Assembly (NCBI RefSeq): GCF_002286965.1
Contig: NZ_NSKD01000002.1
Coordinates: forward strand, 558,001-622,000
Reading direction: 5' to 3'
From: Halovibrio salipaludis
GTDB taxonomy: Bacteria > Pseudomonadota > Gammaproteobacteria > Pseudomonadales > Oleiphilaceae
DNA length: 64,000 nt
Numbering within the stretch: position 1 is the first letter of the stretch; each line of letters opens with the position of its first letter. Positions 34,172 through 43,791 of the stretch are shown here, one piece after another. Below the pieces are notes generated by a model that had not been told where the DNA came from, made no database searches, and saw only the letters and a program-made list of their open reading frames with translations. The position numbers and the translations under genes are program-made.

Positions 34172-36171
34172 GACGCCGCTCCTTCAGCCACGGGCTGGCT
34201 GGCCCTGGGCTTTTCGGCCACGGTGACCGTCTGCCTCTGGCGCACGCGGTAACGCCGATCACTGACCGCAAAGGCACCACCGAGCGCCATGAAAATGGCG
34301 CCGCCCCAGATCCAGCGCACCATGGGCTTGTACTGGATGCGCACGCTCCAGGCCGTCTGCCCCTCAACATTCTCGCCCAGAGCCACGAACAGATCCTTCA
34401 GGACCCCGGCACTGATGCCGGCATTGGTCATGACACTGTCACGAACCGGATAGTGGCGCTTCTCCGGGTAGACGGTGGTCACCTTCTCACCCTCCCGGTA
34501 GATGTCGAAGGTTGCCCGCTGTGCCGTGAAGTTCGGCCCCTGGCGTTCCCCCAGGTCCGCAAAATGCCACTCATAGCCGGCTATCTCGAGCCGGTCCCCG
34601 GGAGCCATCCGCCGGTCCTGCTCCACCCCGTGGATGGAGACCATGGTGGCGCCCGCGATCGACATGGCCAGGCCCACGTGGCCCAGGACCATGCCGTTGT
34701 AGCTGCGCGAGAGCCGGCGCAGGCCATGCCAGCGGCCCTGGCGGCTGGCGGTCTTGTCCCAGACGTCCCTGAGCGTGGTGAAGGCAACCCAGGCCGCCAC
34801 CATCAGGCCAATGACGCTGAGGGCACTGAGCTCCCCCACCATCAGCAGGGGCGTGACCACCGCAACGATGGCACTCAGCACGGCCGGCACCAGCAGCTTG
34901 CGCAGCACCGTGTCCACGGGCGTGCGTTTCCAGCGTGTCACCACCCCGAAGCCCAGAATGACCCCCGTCATCAGGGCAATGGGTACGAACGTGATGTTGA
35001 AGTAGGGTTCCCCCACGGACAGGGTCCCGCCTCCCATGTAATCCTGGATCAGCGGGAAAATCGTCCCGAGCAGAACCACAAAGGTCGCCACCACCAGGAA
35101 GACGTTGTTCAGCAGCAGCAGCGCCTCCCGGGAGAACAGGGTGAAGCCCGTACGGCCCTGCACCGCCGGCGCCCGGATCGCGTAGAGGGACAGCGAGCCG
35201 ACCACGGTGACCGCCAGCATCATCAGTATGAAGAAACCCCGCTCCGGGTCGGTGGCGAACGCATGCACCGACGTCAGCACCCCGGAGCGCACCAGGAAGG
35301 TCCCCAGTATGCTCAGCGCGAAGGTCATGATGGCCAGCAGCACCGTCCAGCTCTTGAAGACACCACGCTTCTCGGTCACCGCCAGTGAATGGATCAGGGC
35401 CGTGCCCACAAGCCAGGGCATGAACGAGGCGTTCTCGACCGGGTCCCAGAACCACCAGCCGCCCCAGCCCAGCTCGTAGTAGGCCCACCAGCTGCCCAGG
35501 GCAATGCCCAGGGTGAGAAAGGCCCATGCCACGGTGGTCCAGGGCCGGGACCAGCGGGCCCAGACGGCATCCAGGCGACCGCCCAGCAGCGAGGCGATGG
35601 CAAAGGCGAATACCACCGAGAAGCCCACATAGCCCATGTAGAGCATCGGCGGATGGACGATCAGACCGAAATCCTGCAGCAGCGGGTTCAGGTCAGCGCC
35701 ATCCTGCGGCACATTCGGCAACATGCGCTCAAAGGGATTGGAGGTGAGCAGGGTGAACAGCATAAAGCCGACCCCGATCAACCCCATGATGGACAGCACG
35801 CGGGCCCGCATCTCGTCCGGGAGATTGCGGCTGAACAGGGCGACCGCCAGCGTCCATGCTCCCAGGATCAGCACCCAGAGCAGCATCGAGCCCTCGTGGC
35901 CGCCCCAGACGGCGCTGAACTTGTAGTACCAGGGCAGCATGCTGTTGCTGTTGTTGGCCACATAGCCCACAGAGAAATCATCGACCATGAAGGACCAGGT
36001 AAGGCAGGCGTAGCTGAGCACGAGCATCACGAACATGCCCGCCACCAGTGGCCGGTCGAAGGCCATCAGGCCCGGGTGACGGATGGTGGCCCCCATCATG
36101 GGCACCACCACCAGTGCCACTGCCAGAAGCAGCGCCAGGATCAGCGCGAAATTGCCGAGTTCAGGAACCAT
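34168..36171 (-). CDS. ccmF: Heme lyase subunit CcmF
   Basis: The core of the cytochrome c synthetase that attaches heme to the CXXCH motif in the periplasm. The 667-residue protein has about 15 membrane helices and the conserved tryptophan-rich heme-handling segment WGGWWFWDPVENASFMPWL (about 232-250), flanked by conserved His. Length matches the family. It lies 36 bases after ccmE and overlaps ccmG. Confidence 0.96.
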   Translation of the reverse strand: MVPELGNFALILALLLAVALVVVPMMGATIRHPGLMAFDRPLVAGMFVMLVLSYACLTWSFMVDDFSVGYVANNSNSMLPWYYKFSAVWGGHEGSMLLWVLILGAWTLAVALFSRNLPDEMRARVLSIMGLIGVGFMLFTLLTSNPFERMLPNVPQDGADLNPLLQDFGLIVHPPMLYMGYVGFSVVFAFAIASLLGGRLDAVWARWSRPWTTVAWAFLTLGIALGSWWAYYELGWGGWWFWDPVENASFMPWLVGTALIHSLAVTEKRGVFKSWTVLLAIMTFALSILGTFLVRSGVLTSVHAFATDPERGFFILMMLAVTVVGSLSLYAIRAPAVQGRTGFTLFSREALLLLNNVFLVVATFVVLLGTIFPLIQDYMGGGTLSVGEPYFNITFVPIALMTGVILGFGVVTRWKRTPVDTVLRKLLVPAVLSAIVAVVTPLLMVGELSALSVIGLMVAAWVAFTTLRDVWDKTASRQGRWHGLRRLSRSYNGMVLGHVGLAMSIAGATMVSIHGVEQDRRMAPGDRLEIAGYEWHFADLGERQGPNFTAQRATFDIYREGEKVTTVYPEKRHYPVRDSVMTNAGISAGVLKDLFVALGENVEGQTAWSVRIQYKPMVRWIWGGAIFMALGGAFAVSDRRYRVRQRQTVTVAEKPRASQPVAEGAAS

Positions 36172-36207
36172 TATCTCTCCTGCGTCAGAGTCACTGCCAC
36201 CAGCACC

Positions 36208-36699
36208 TCAGGTGCCGCTGTCACCGTTACCGTGATCAATGCCTTCATTCGGGTAATCGCCTCCTTCCTTAAGGCGTCCGGACTTCTCCAGGGCCTTCTT
36301 GACCTCTGGCGGCATGTAATCCTCGTCATGTTTTGCAAGCACCTGGTCCGCCCTGAGCATGCCATCCTGGTTCAGCTCGCCCAGGGCCACCACGCCCTGC
36401 CCCTCGCGGAACAGATCCGGCAGGATGCCCTTGTATTCAACCGGTACCCGACCCTGGTTGTCCGTGATGACAAAGCGGACCTTCAGCGAGTCCGGATCCC
36501 GTTCCAGACTCCCCTCCGCCACCAGGCCCCCGGCCCGGATCCGCTGCTGAACCGGCGCCTTGCCGGTTTCAATCTCGGCAGGGCTGTAGAAAAGGTTCAT
36601 GTTCTCCTGCAGGGCGACCATCGCCAGCGATACGGCCACGGCAAAGCCCGCGAACAGGGCCAGAATGATGGCGAGACGGCGTTTACGCACCGGATGCAT
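36208..36699 (-). CDS. ccmE: Heme chaperone CcmE
   Basis: Binds heme covalently in the periplasm and passes it to CcmF. The 163-residue protein has one N-terminal anchor (about 10-30), an OB-fold and the heme-binding His124 in [12 protein letters not shown], followed by Tyr128. The start is the ATG at 36699, with GGAAAG upstream, inside the last 17 bases of ccmD. A longer frame to 36738 is less likely. The C-terminal tail is Gly/Asp-rich and probably disordered. Confidence 0.95.
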   Translation of the reverse strand: MHPVRKRRLAIILALFAGFAVAVSLAMVALQENMNLFYSPAEIETGKAPVQQRIRAGGLVAEGSLERDPDSLKVRFVITDNQGRVPVEYKGILPDLFREGQGVVALGELNQDGMLRADQVLAKHDEDYMPPEVKKALEKSGRLKEGGDYPNEGIDHGNGDSGT

Positions 36700-36898
36700 T
36701 GTGTGTCTTTCCTCCACTGCCATGGCGTTGTGCCTCACTGCGCATGAGGCGGCGATGATGGGCGATGACCTGCCGACGCTGGATCACGGTGGCAAGAACC
36801 AGCCCCAGGGTCACCAGCAGGAAGGCACCATAGCTGAACCAGACGTAGGCCCCGTGGCCTCCCATCGTGATCAGTGCCTGGAATGAATCGAACTGCAT
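36683..36898 (-). CDS. ccmD: Heme exporter protein CcmD
   Basis: A small single-helix protein (71 residues, helix about 17-38) that stabilises the CcmABC-CcmE complex and helps release holo-CcmE. The N-terminal [15 protein letters not shown] and the basic segment after the helix ([11 protein letters not shown]) are typical. It is located between ccmC and ccmE with a 17-base overlap into ccmE. Confidence 0.9.
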   Translation of the reverse strand: MQFDSFQALITMGGHGAYVWFSYGAFLLVTLGLVLATVIQRRQVIAHHRRLMRSEAQRHGSGGKTHNASGA

Positions 36899-36916
36899 AT
36901 ATCGCCTCCGAGGCCC

Positions 36917-37654
36917 CTATTGTGCCAGAACCCAGTCCCGAACCCAGCGTGCGCGCCGCTCTCTTAACAGAATGTCATTACGCATCCGCCAGAGAATCAG
37001 CCAGGCCACAAGCAGGTGGAATCCCAGCAGGCAGATCAGCAGCGGCACCCACATGCTGGCCGGCATGGAGGGCGCCTCCGTCACCTTGATGGTTGCCGGC
37101 TGGTGCAGCGTGTTCCACCACTCCACCGAGTACTTGATGATGGGGATGTTCACCACCCCCACGATCACCAGGATGGCGCTGGCGCGCGCACGCACGTCCG
37201 GATCCTCCATGGCACCACGCAGCGCCATCACCCCCAGGTACAGGAACAGCAGCAGCAGCATGGAGGTCAGGCGCGCATCCCAGACCCACCAGGTGCCCCA
37301 GGTGGGCTTGCCCCAGACCGCCCCGGTGAGAAGCGCAAGAAATGTCATGGCCGCGCCCACCGCCGTGGCGGAGGCGATGAAGGTGTCCGCCATCTTCATC
37401 CGCCAGACGAGCCCCACCACCCCGGCGACAGCCATGGCCACATAGAGTGACTGCCCGAGATAGGCCGAGGGCACATGGATGAAGATGATGCGGTAACTGT
37501 CACCCTGCTGGTAGTCGGCGGGCGCGAACAGCAGCCCCCAGACCACGCCCACTGTCAGGACAATCAGTGCCGACCACCCCAGCCAGGGCATCAGCCGGCC
37601 GGCGATGCCGAAAAACCACTTGGGGGAGCCCAGCTTGTGAAACCATTGCCACAT
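36917..37654 (-). CDS. ccmC: Heme handling protein CcmC
   Basis: A membrane protein (245 residues, six helices) that loads heme onto CcmE. The tryptophan-rich signature VWGKPTWGTWWVWDARLTS is at about 112-130, with conserved His on either side, as in all CcmC. It starts 20 bases after ccmB and ends 18 bases before ccmD. Confidence 0.96.
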   Translation of the reverse strand: MWQWFHKLGSPKWFFGIAGRLMPWLGWSALIVLTVGVVWGLLFAPADYQQGDSYRIIFIHVPSAYLGQSLYVAMAVAGVVGLVWRMKMADTFIASATAVGAAMTFLALLTGAVWGKPTWGTWWVWDARLTSMLLLLFLYLGVMALRGAMEDPDVRARASAILVIVGVVNIPIIKYSVEWWNTLHQPATIKVTEAPSMPASMWVPLLICLLGFHLLVAWLILWRMRNDILLRERRARWVRDWVLAQ

Positions 37655-37674
37655 GTGGCGATCCTCAGTTCATT

Positions 37675-38406
37675 TCACCCATTGGAAACGCTGATGCGCA
37701 GCGCTCCGGCGATGGCCAGCGGTGCCAGCACCACCGCCAGCGACAGCATGGCCCCAAGCAGCGCCAGATGCCCGGTGATGGAAGCGCCTTCCACGGCGGC
37801 CGTCACCGCGCCGGTGCCGAAGATCAGGACCGGCACATAGAAGGGGGTCATGATCAGCACCAGCAGCACGCCACTGCCACGCAGGCTCACCGTCAGCGCG
37901 GCACCGATGGCCCCGACCAGAACCAGAACGGGCGTGCCCGCCAGCAGCGTCAGAACCAGAACCAGCCCGGTGCCCGGGCGCAGGTGCAGCATGACGGCCA
38001 GAACGGGCACCAGCAGTACCAGCGGCAGCACCGTGGTAACCCATACGGCGCCAACCCGCGCGAGAGCCAGCAGCGCCAGCGGCTGGGGTGACAGCACCCA
38101 TTGTTCCAGATGCCCATCCGCATAGTCATTGCGGAACAACAAGTTCAGCGACAGCAGGATGGACAGCAGCGCCGCCACCCAGATGATGCCCGGCCCGGCC
38201 TGCCGCAGGAACTCCGGCTCCGGGCTTACCCCCAGCGGGAACAGCGAGACAATGAGCACGAAGAACACCAGCGGATTGATCAGATCCTGGCGGTTGCGGA
38301 ATGCAATGAGCCACTCCCGGCGCACGGTCTCGACAGCCGCGCGCAGCCAGCCGCCGCCCTCCTGCTCCTGGAAACTTACCGGAACTCTGGGTTCAGAGCG
38401 CATCAT
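37675..38406 (-). CDS. ccmB: Heme exporter subunit CcmB
   Basis: The six-helix permease of the CcmAB ABC transporter, whose ATP hydrolysis drives release of holo-CcmE from CcmC. It has 243 residues. The segments NPLVFFVLIVSLFPLGVSPEP and PGIIWVAALLS are family signatures. About 20 residues precede the usual E. coli start and form a hydrophilic extension. It overlaps the end of ccmA by 14 bases. Two consecutive ATG codons leave the start uncertain by one residue. Confidence 0.94.
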   Translation of the reverse strand: MMRSEPRVPVSFQEQEGGGWLRAAVETVRREWLIAFRNRQDLINPLVFFVLIVSLFPLGVSPEPEFLRQAGPGIIWVAALLSILLSLNLLFRNDYADGHLEQWVLSPQPLALLALARVGAVWVTTVLPLVLLVPVLAVMLHLRPGTGLVLVLTLLAGTPVLVLVGAIGAALTVSLRGSGVLLVLIMTPFYVPVLIFGTGAVTAAVEGASITGHLALLGAMLSLAVVLAPLAIAGALRISVSNG

Positions 38407-39028
38407 GGCCCTCCCCCAGTGTCAGTACCCGAACCCCCTCCAGCGCCAGGCTGTGATGGGTTGTCAGGATGACCGCCCCCCCGGCCCGCACCCGGTTGGC
38501 GAGCAGGGCCTCGAGCTGGGCCACGGCCTCCCGGTCCACGGCCGTGAAGGCCTCGTCCAGGATCCAAAGAGGGGCACTGGAAAGATACAGGCGCGCCAGT
38601 GCCACCCGCCGCTGCTGCCCCGCGGAGAGCTGCGCCGCCGGGAGATCCTCGTACCCGCCAAGCCCCGCATCCGCCAGCGCCGCCATCACCTGTTCGGGCA
38701 CCGCGGGCGTGCGCATGGCCTGCCATCCGGCGAGATTCTCATAGGCAGTCAGGGAAGATGAAACGCCGGCACTGTGCCCCAGGAACAGCAGATTCGCCTG
38801 GTACTGGGTCCTGACCCGGTGCACGGGCTCACCCTGCCAGAGCAGCTCCCCCTCGAAAGCGGGATTCAGGCCTGCCAGTATCCGCAGCAGCGTGGTCTTG
38901 CCCGCACCATTGGGGCCGGCGATCCGCCACAGCTCACCGCTGCCGACCCTGAAGTCAAGGCCGCTGAACAGCGGGCGATCATCGCGTTCACAGTGGATCT
39001 GCCGGGCTTCGAGCAGGGTACTGGTCAT
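38393..39028 (-). CDS. ccmA: Heme exporter ATP-binding protein CcmA
   Basis: The ATPase of CcmAB. At 211 residues it is a short ABC domain: Walker A GPNGAGKTT (about 38-46), signature LSAGQQRRVALARL, Walker B PLWILDEAF, and the H-loop TTHHS. It is the first gene of ccmABCDEFGHI, which runs without a gap larger than 36 bases down to 32238. Confidence 0.95.
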   Translation of the reverse strand: MTSTLLEARQIHCERDDRPLFSGLDFRVGSGELWRIAGPNGAGKTTLLRILAGLNPAFEGELLWQGEPVHRVRTQYQANLLFLGHSAGVSSSLTAYENLAGWQAMRTPAVPEQVMAALADAGLGGYEDLPAAQLSAGQQRRVALARLYLSSAPLWILDEAFTAVDREAVAQLEALLANRVRAGGAVILTTHHSLALEGVRVLTLGEGHDAL

Positions 39029-39137
39029 GGTCCATCCGGCCGGTGGGTTCTGCGGGTTGGGTCTGCCCCCGGCGGGCGCCTATTATATAGAAAACGGCCG
39101 GCTTTTGCCGCCTTCAACGGCCACGGGGAATACCGTC
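39029..39137. promoter_or_regulatory. Divergent region ccmA / fliK-like gene with a TATAAT element
   Basis: The 109-base gap contains the minus-strand hexamer TATAAT (complement of 39082-39087), a plausible -10 for the ccm operon. No good -35 stands at the right distance, so the call is weak. GGGGAA near 39125 is the ribosome site of the plus-strand gene. Confidence 0.35.
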
Positions 39138-40583
39138 GTGAAAGTGCCTGTTCTTTCGCTGCTCACTCGAACCAGCAGCAGTCAGCCCACCGGAGCCGAC
39201 CCCGCCCGTCTGGCGACACAGCTCGAGCGCGCGGGGCTGCGCGAGGGCGAGCCCCGACTTGCCCGGCTGCTGCAGGCCGAGGGTGGCAGCCGGGCCGCCG
39301 GTGACGGCACCCGGACGGCCCCCGGCACCCGCCTGCTGCTGGAGGTGGGAGGCCAGAAGCTGCCCGTGCGCAGCGACCAGCCGCTGGATACGGGCACCAT
39401 GGTGAAGGTCATGCGGGCTGGCAATGAACTGCGCCTTTTGGAGAGCCTTCAACAGCCCTCCCGCAGCACCCTGAGCCAGTCACTGGCCAACCGGATTCCG
39501 TTCCAGCATGACCTGGGGCAGGGCCTCAGCCGGCTCGCCGCCCAGACCAATGACCCGGCCCTGCCCCAGCAGATCCGTCAGGGGCTGGCCCAGCTGACAC
39601 GCTTGATGCCCGCCGCCCCGACACCGGCGACCCCATCCCCAACGCCAGCCGGACTGGCTCAGCCCAACGGTTCCATCACCTCCGCCCCGAACAGCAGCAG
39701 CGGTCTGAATGTCCCCTCAGCACCGCCCCCGGCCCTGGACAGCATGAGCGGCGCCCAGGTCCGTGAATGGATAAGCCAGAGCGGGCTCTTCCGGGAGGCC
39801 GGCATGCTGCGCCAGCCCCCATCAGGTGCCACGGAAAACCCCAACCAACCCCGCGCCGACCTCAAGAGCCAGCTGATCCAGCTGGCCGCCCAGCTTCTGC
39901 CACGGGTGACCGGCGCCTCGTCCGAACAGAGCGGCGACAGCCTTCACCGCCTGGTCAGCCGGTTCGGGGCCATGACCACTTCGTCAACGGACGACACCGG
40001 GACCCTGCGCTTCCCGACTTCGCCGCCCACCAGCTCCACCTCCAGCGCCAGTGCGGGCAACGCAGGCAACAGCAGCTCCATGGGAGCCGGGGAGATGCTC
40101 CGGCTTCTGGCGGGCATGATCAATCGGCTTACGGTGAACCAGCTCCACTCGCAGGCCGCCAGCACCGGGGCCGATGCCAATGCGCCCAACCAGACCTGGA
40201 TACTGGAACTGCCCTGGGTTTCAGGCAACCAGGAAGTGCGGATCCTTCAGGGGCGGCTGGAGGAGTACGGGCCACGGGATACGGACCCGGACGAGGCCAG
40301 CGACAGCCGATCCCTGGAGCGGGAATGGCAGCTGACGCTGGCCCTGTCCTTCGAGACCACGGGCCCGCTGTACTTTGAGATCAACCTCCGTGGGCGCCAG
40401 CTCAGAACCCAGGTCTGGGCCGAGAAACCGGCCACCGCTGAGCTGATCGAAAACACCCGGGAGCGGCTGGAAACAGCGCTTTCGAAACTGGATCTGGACG
40501 TGGCACCGGTGGAATGCAGGGAGGGGCAACCGCCGGCCCGGATCACCCGACTGACACAGCAACTGGTGGACGAACATGCCTGA
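39138..40583 (+). CDS. FliK-like flagellar hook-length control protein (second copy)
   Basis: The 481-residue protein starts at a GTG with GGGGAA about 8 bases upstream. Most of it is low-complexity (Pro, Ser, Gln, Thr, about 200-360), as in FliK rulers. The C-terminal part (about 340-470) resembles the FliK export-switch domain, with WQLTLALSFETTGPLYFEINLRGRQLRTQVWAE. The main fliK is at 60882-62126, so this is a paralogue. It overlaps the next gene, a free-standing FlhB C-domain, by 8 bases; in flagella FliK acts on FlhB, so the pair likely works together. The exact role (hook-length tuning or another step) is not known. Confidence 0.75.
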   Translation: MKVPVLSLLTRTSSSQPTGADPARLATQLERAGLREGEPRLARLLQAEGGSRAAGDGTRTAPGTRLLLEVGGQKLPVRSDQPLDTGTMVKVMRAGNELRLLESLQQPSRSTLSQSLANRIPFQHDLGQGLSRLAAQTNDPALPQQIRQGLAQLTRLMPAAPTPATPSPTPAGLAQPNGSITSAPNSSSGLNVPSAPPPALDSMSGAQVREWISQSGLFREAGMLRQPPSGATENPNQPRADLKSQLIQLAAQLLPRVTGASSEQSGDSLHRLVSRFGAMTTSSTDDTGTLRFPTSPPTSSTSSASAGNAGNSSSMGAGEMLRLLAGMINRLTVNQLHSQAASTGADANAPNQTWILELPWVSGNQEVRILQGRLEEYGPRDTDPDEASDSRSLEREWQLTLALSFETTGPLYFEINLRGRQLRTQVWAEKPATAELIENTRERLETALSKLDLDVAPVECREGQPPARITRLTQQLVDEHA

Positions 40584-40872
40584 CAACAGCGATCACGAGG
40601 CGGCCATCGCCCTGACCTATGACGGTGCGAACGCCCCTACGGTCTCGGCCACCGGCCAGGACGAACTCGCCCGGGAGATGATCCGCGTCGCGCAGGAGAA
40701 TGGGGTTCCGCTCTATGAGGATCCGGACCTGGCGGCACTGCTCAGCCGGCTGGATCTCGGTGAGGCGATTCCCGAAACCCTCTATCGGGTCATTGCCGAA
40801 ATCCTGGCCTACAGCTTCTACCTCCAGGGATTCACCCCGGAGGATTTCCAGGATGGGAGGCGGAAAGGCTAG
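40576..40872 (+). CDS. Free-standing FlhB C-terminal domain protein (FhlB/FlhX-like)
   Basis: The 98-residue protein corresponds to the FlhB fragment after the autocleavage site: AIALTYDGANAPTVSATGQDELAREMIRVAQENGVPLYEDPDLAALLSRLDLGEAIPETLY matches the FlhB-CC domain. It has no membrane part and no NPTH motif, since the cleavage site would precede its N-terminus. Comparable proteins (FlhX in epsilonproteobacteria) can stand in for FlhB-CC. It is translationally coupled to the FliK-like gene and ends sharing four bases with the convergent DUF2802 gene. Confidence 0.88.
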   Translation: MPDNSDHEAAIALTYDGANAPTVSATGQDELAREMIRVAQENGVPLYEDPDLAALLSRLDLGEAIPETLYRVIAEILAYSFYLQGFTPEDFQDGRRKG

Positions 40873-41291
40873 ACGATCTCGTCTGTCCCGGCATGCTCAT
40901 GGCCCCGTGTCTGGCCCTTGCGCAGAGCCGACACCAGCTCCGCCTCCGGGCGGGAAATGCCGCAGGAGTTCATCAGGTCCTCGGTACCGGCACCCAGCTC
41001 CACCAGCTTGGAGGCTTCGTCATAGGGCACCCGCAGAGGGTCATTAAGCCGCATTTCCTCCAGGGCACCACTGAGGCGGTGCAGAGACTGCTCACAGGCC
41101 ACCAGACGACGCCCTACCCCCATGCTGCCACTGCTGACTGCGTGCAGCTCCCGGCCCAGGTCATCGCAGCGCTGACGCCAGTGTGCCTCCATACGATTCA
41201 TCCGGACCCGGTTGGCGACGCCCTGCGCCGCCACCAGTGCAATGGCCAGAGCCGTAACAGCCCAGGGAAGAAGTGTGTCGATCATGTCCAT
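40869..41291 (-). CDS. DUF2802 protein of the chemotaxis locus
   Basis: The 140-residue protein has one N-terminal membrane helix (about 5-24), a coiled coil (about 30-75) and a C-terminal DUF2802 domain ending in ISRPEAELVSALRKG. The family lies at the end of the cheW locus in Pseudomonas and other polar flagellates; its function is unknown. The ATG at 41291 has AGGAGG 5 bases upstream, which decides the start; a frame extending to 41339 would overlap cheW. It lies 23 bases after cheW, so it is in the same transcript. Confidence 0.85.
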   Translation of the reverse strand: MDMIDTLLPWAVTALAIALVAAQGVANRVRMNRMEAHWRQRCDDLGRELHAVSSGSMGVGRRLVACEQSLHRLSGALEEMRLNDPLRVPYDEASKLVELGAGTEDLMNSCGISRPEAELVSALRKGQTRGHEHAGTDEIV

Positions 41292-41314
41292 GCCAGCCTC
41301 CTGTCGCTGACCGC

Positions 41315-41809
41315 CTAGAGCGCCTCGATCTCGGCCCACTCCTCGTCGGTCAGCATTTTCTCGAATGCCACCAGAATCACCAGTTCACCCTCACGGTTGC
41401 AGACACCGTGAATGAAGCGGGCACTCTCCTCGTTACCCACATTGGGTGCGCTCTCGATTTCGCTCTGGCGGATGTAGATGACCTCGGCCACCGCATCCAC
41501 CATGATGCCGATCACCTGCTCCTCGGCTTCGAGCACCACAATGCGCGTTGAATCCGTGACTTCACCGTCCGGCAGGCCGAAGCGGCGCCGGGTATCGATC
41601 ACCGTCACGACATTGCCGCGCAGGTTGATGATGCCAAGCACGTAATCGGGCGCCCCGGGCACCGGCGCGATTTCTGTATACCGCAGCACTTCCTGGATCT
41701 GCATGACGTTAAGGCCATAGGTCTCATCCGCCAGCCGGAAGGTTACATACTGCAGCACCGGGTCATCACTGCTCTGCTGGGCCGCGTTCTGAATGCTCTG
41801 GGTCGCCAT
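41315..41809 (-). CDS. cheW: Chemotaxis coupling protein CheW
   Basis: Links chemoreceptors to CheA. The 164-residue single-domain protein has VLQYVTFRLADETYGLNVMQIQEVLRY near the N-terminus and the conserved INLRGNVVTVIDTRRRFG (about 61-78), where receptor and CheA contacts lie. It is followed by the DUF2802 gene and preceded by 93 bases containing TATAGT-like elements but no assured promoter. Confidence 0.96.
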   Translation of the reverse strand: MATQSIQNAAQQSSDDPVLQYVTFRLADETYGLNVMQIQEVLRYTEIAPVPGAPDYVLGIINLRGNVVTVIDTRRRFGLPDGEVTDSTRIVVLEAEEQVIGIMVDAVAEVIYIRQSEIESAPNVGNEESARFIHGVCNREGELVILVAFEKMLTDEEWAEIEAL

Positions 41810-41902
41810 ATCCGCCTCTCTGTCCGGGCAACTGTCAATATTTCATCACTGCGCACCCTGCACTATAGAACAGAGCACAAACTGTGCCACTCCCCGCTGA
41901 TC

Positions 41903-42808
<906 letters not shown>

Positions 42809-42829
42809 TGTCCGGTCTCCTCCGCGGAT

Positions 42830-43639
42830 CTACCGCGCCTCCGCGCTCTGGCGGCTACGCCCGTCATCGCCCAGCTTCTCCTGCAGATCGGAAAGCAGGC
42901 GGCGATACGCGCGTATCCCCTGGGAATCCCGGGAGACAGCCGTCGGCACCACGCCTTTCTGGCTGGCATCCCGCAAGCGTGTGTCCACCGGAATGGCGAA
43001 CCGCCACAGCTCGTCGCCATAATCCCGTCGCAGCTGGTTCAGGCTCTGAACCGAGGCCTGGGTCCGCCGGTCGTACATGGTTGGAATGATGGTATAGCCC
43101 AGTTCGTTCTTCTGGCTCTTCATCACCATCTGCAGCGTATGCAGCATCCGGTCCAGCCCCTTGAGCGCCAGGAACTCGGTCTGCACCGGCATCAGCAGGT
43201 GCTGGGCCGCCGCCAGCGCATTGATCATCAGTACCCCCAGTGAGGGGGAGTTGTCGAGCAGAACATAGTCGTAATCGTCCCAGAGTGTGGACAGCGAGCG
43301 GGAGATCACCAGCCCCATGCCCGAAACGCCAACACTGCGGCGCTCGAGCGTGGCCAGGGCACTGGAGGCCGGCATCAGGTGCAGCCCCGGGTGGGCGGTC
43401 TCGGTGATCAGCTGCGCTGGCAGCCCCGGCGCGACCTTACCCTCGTTCTGGAAAAGGTCGTAGACCGAATGCTCAATCGCATCCGGATCATGGCCGAAAT
43501 AGGTGGTCACCGAGCCATGGGGATCCAGATCCACCATCAGGACGCGATGCCCCGCATCGGCAAGCAATCCACTCAGTGCAACCACGGTGGTGGTCTTGCC
43601 CACGCCACCCTTCTGATTCGCCACTGTCCAGATTCGCAC
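42830..43639 (-). CDS. parC: ParA-like ATPase ParC of the chemotaxis array
   Basis: A MinD/ParA-family ATPase (269 residues) with a deviant Walker A, KGGVGKTT (10-17), signature Lys in the first position, VDLDPHGSVT in the switch I region and LLDNSPSLG as Walker B. It positions chemotaxis arrays at the pole through ParP. Chromosomal ParA for segregation is normally beside parB; none is here and the neighbours are parP and motD, so ParC is favoured. The start is GTG with AGGGGAG 6 bases upstream. 152 bases separate it from motD. Confidence 0.88.
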   Translation of the reverse strand: MRIWTVANQKGGVGKTTTVVALSGLLADAGHRVLMVDLDPHGSVTTYFGHDPDAIEHSVYDLFQNEGKVAPGLPAQLITETAHPGLHLMPASSALATLERRSVGVSGMGLVISRSLSTLWDDYDYVLLDNSPSLGVLMINALAAAQHLLMPVQTEFLALKGLDRMLHTLQMVMKSQKNELGYTIIPTMYDRRTQASVQSLNQLRRDYGDELWRFAIPVDTRLRDASQKGVVPTAVSRDSQGIRAYRRLLSDLQEKLGDDGRSRQSAEAR

Positions 43640-43791
43640 CCTTTACTCCCCTGACGTTCATGGTCCTGCCGCGGCCAACCCTTGCCGCCGGAAACCCGCT
43701 GCGGCGGCTCCGTGCCGACGCCGCCCCTTCATTACCGGGCGTCGCCGTCCATTTGACTGCTGACGACGTAAAAGCAGATTCCATGCCAGCT

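Noticed and set aside
39103-39119. Sigma-54-like site before the second FliK-like gene
   Set aside because: GG and GC are present around CCGGCTTTT, but only 9 bases apart rather than 10 and without a TGGC box, so spacing rules it out.
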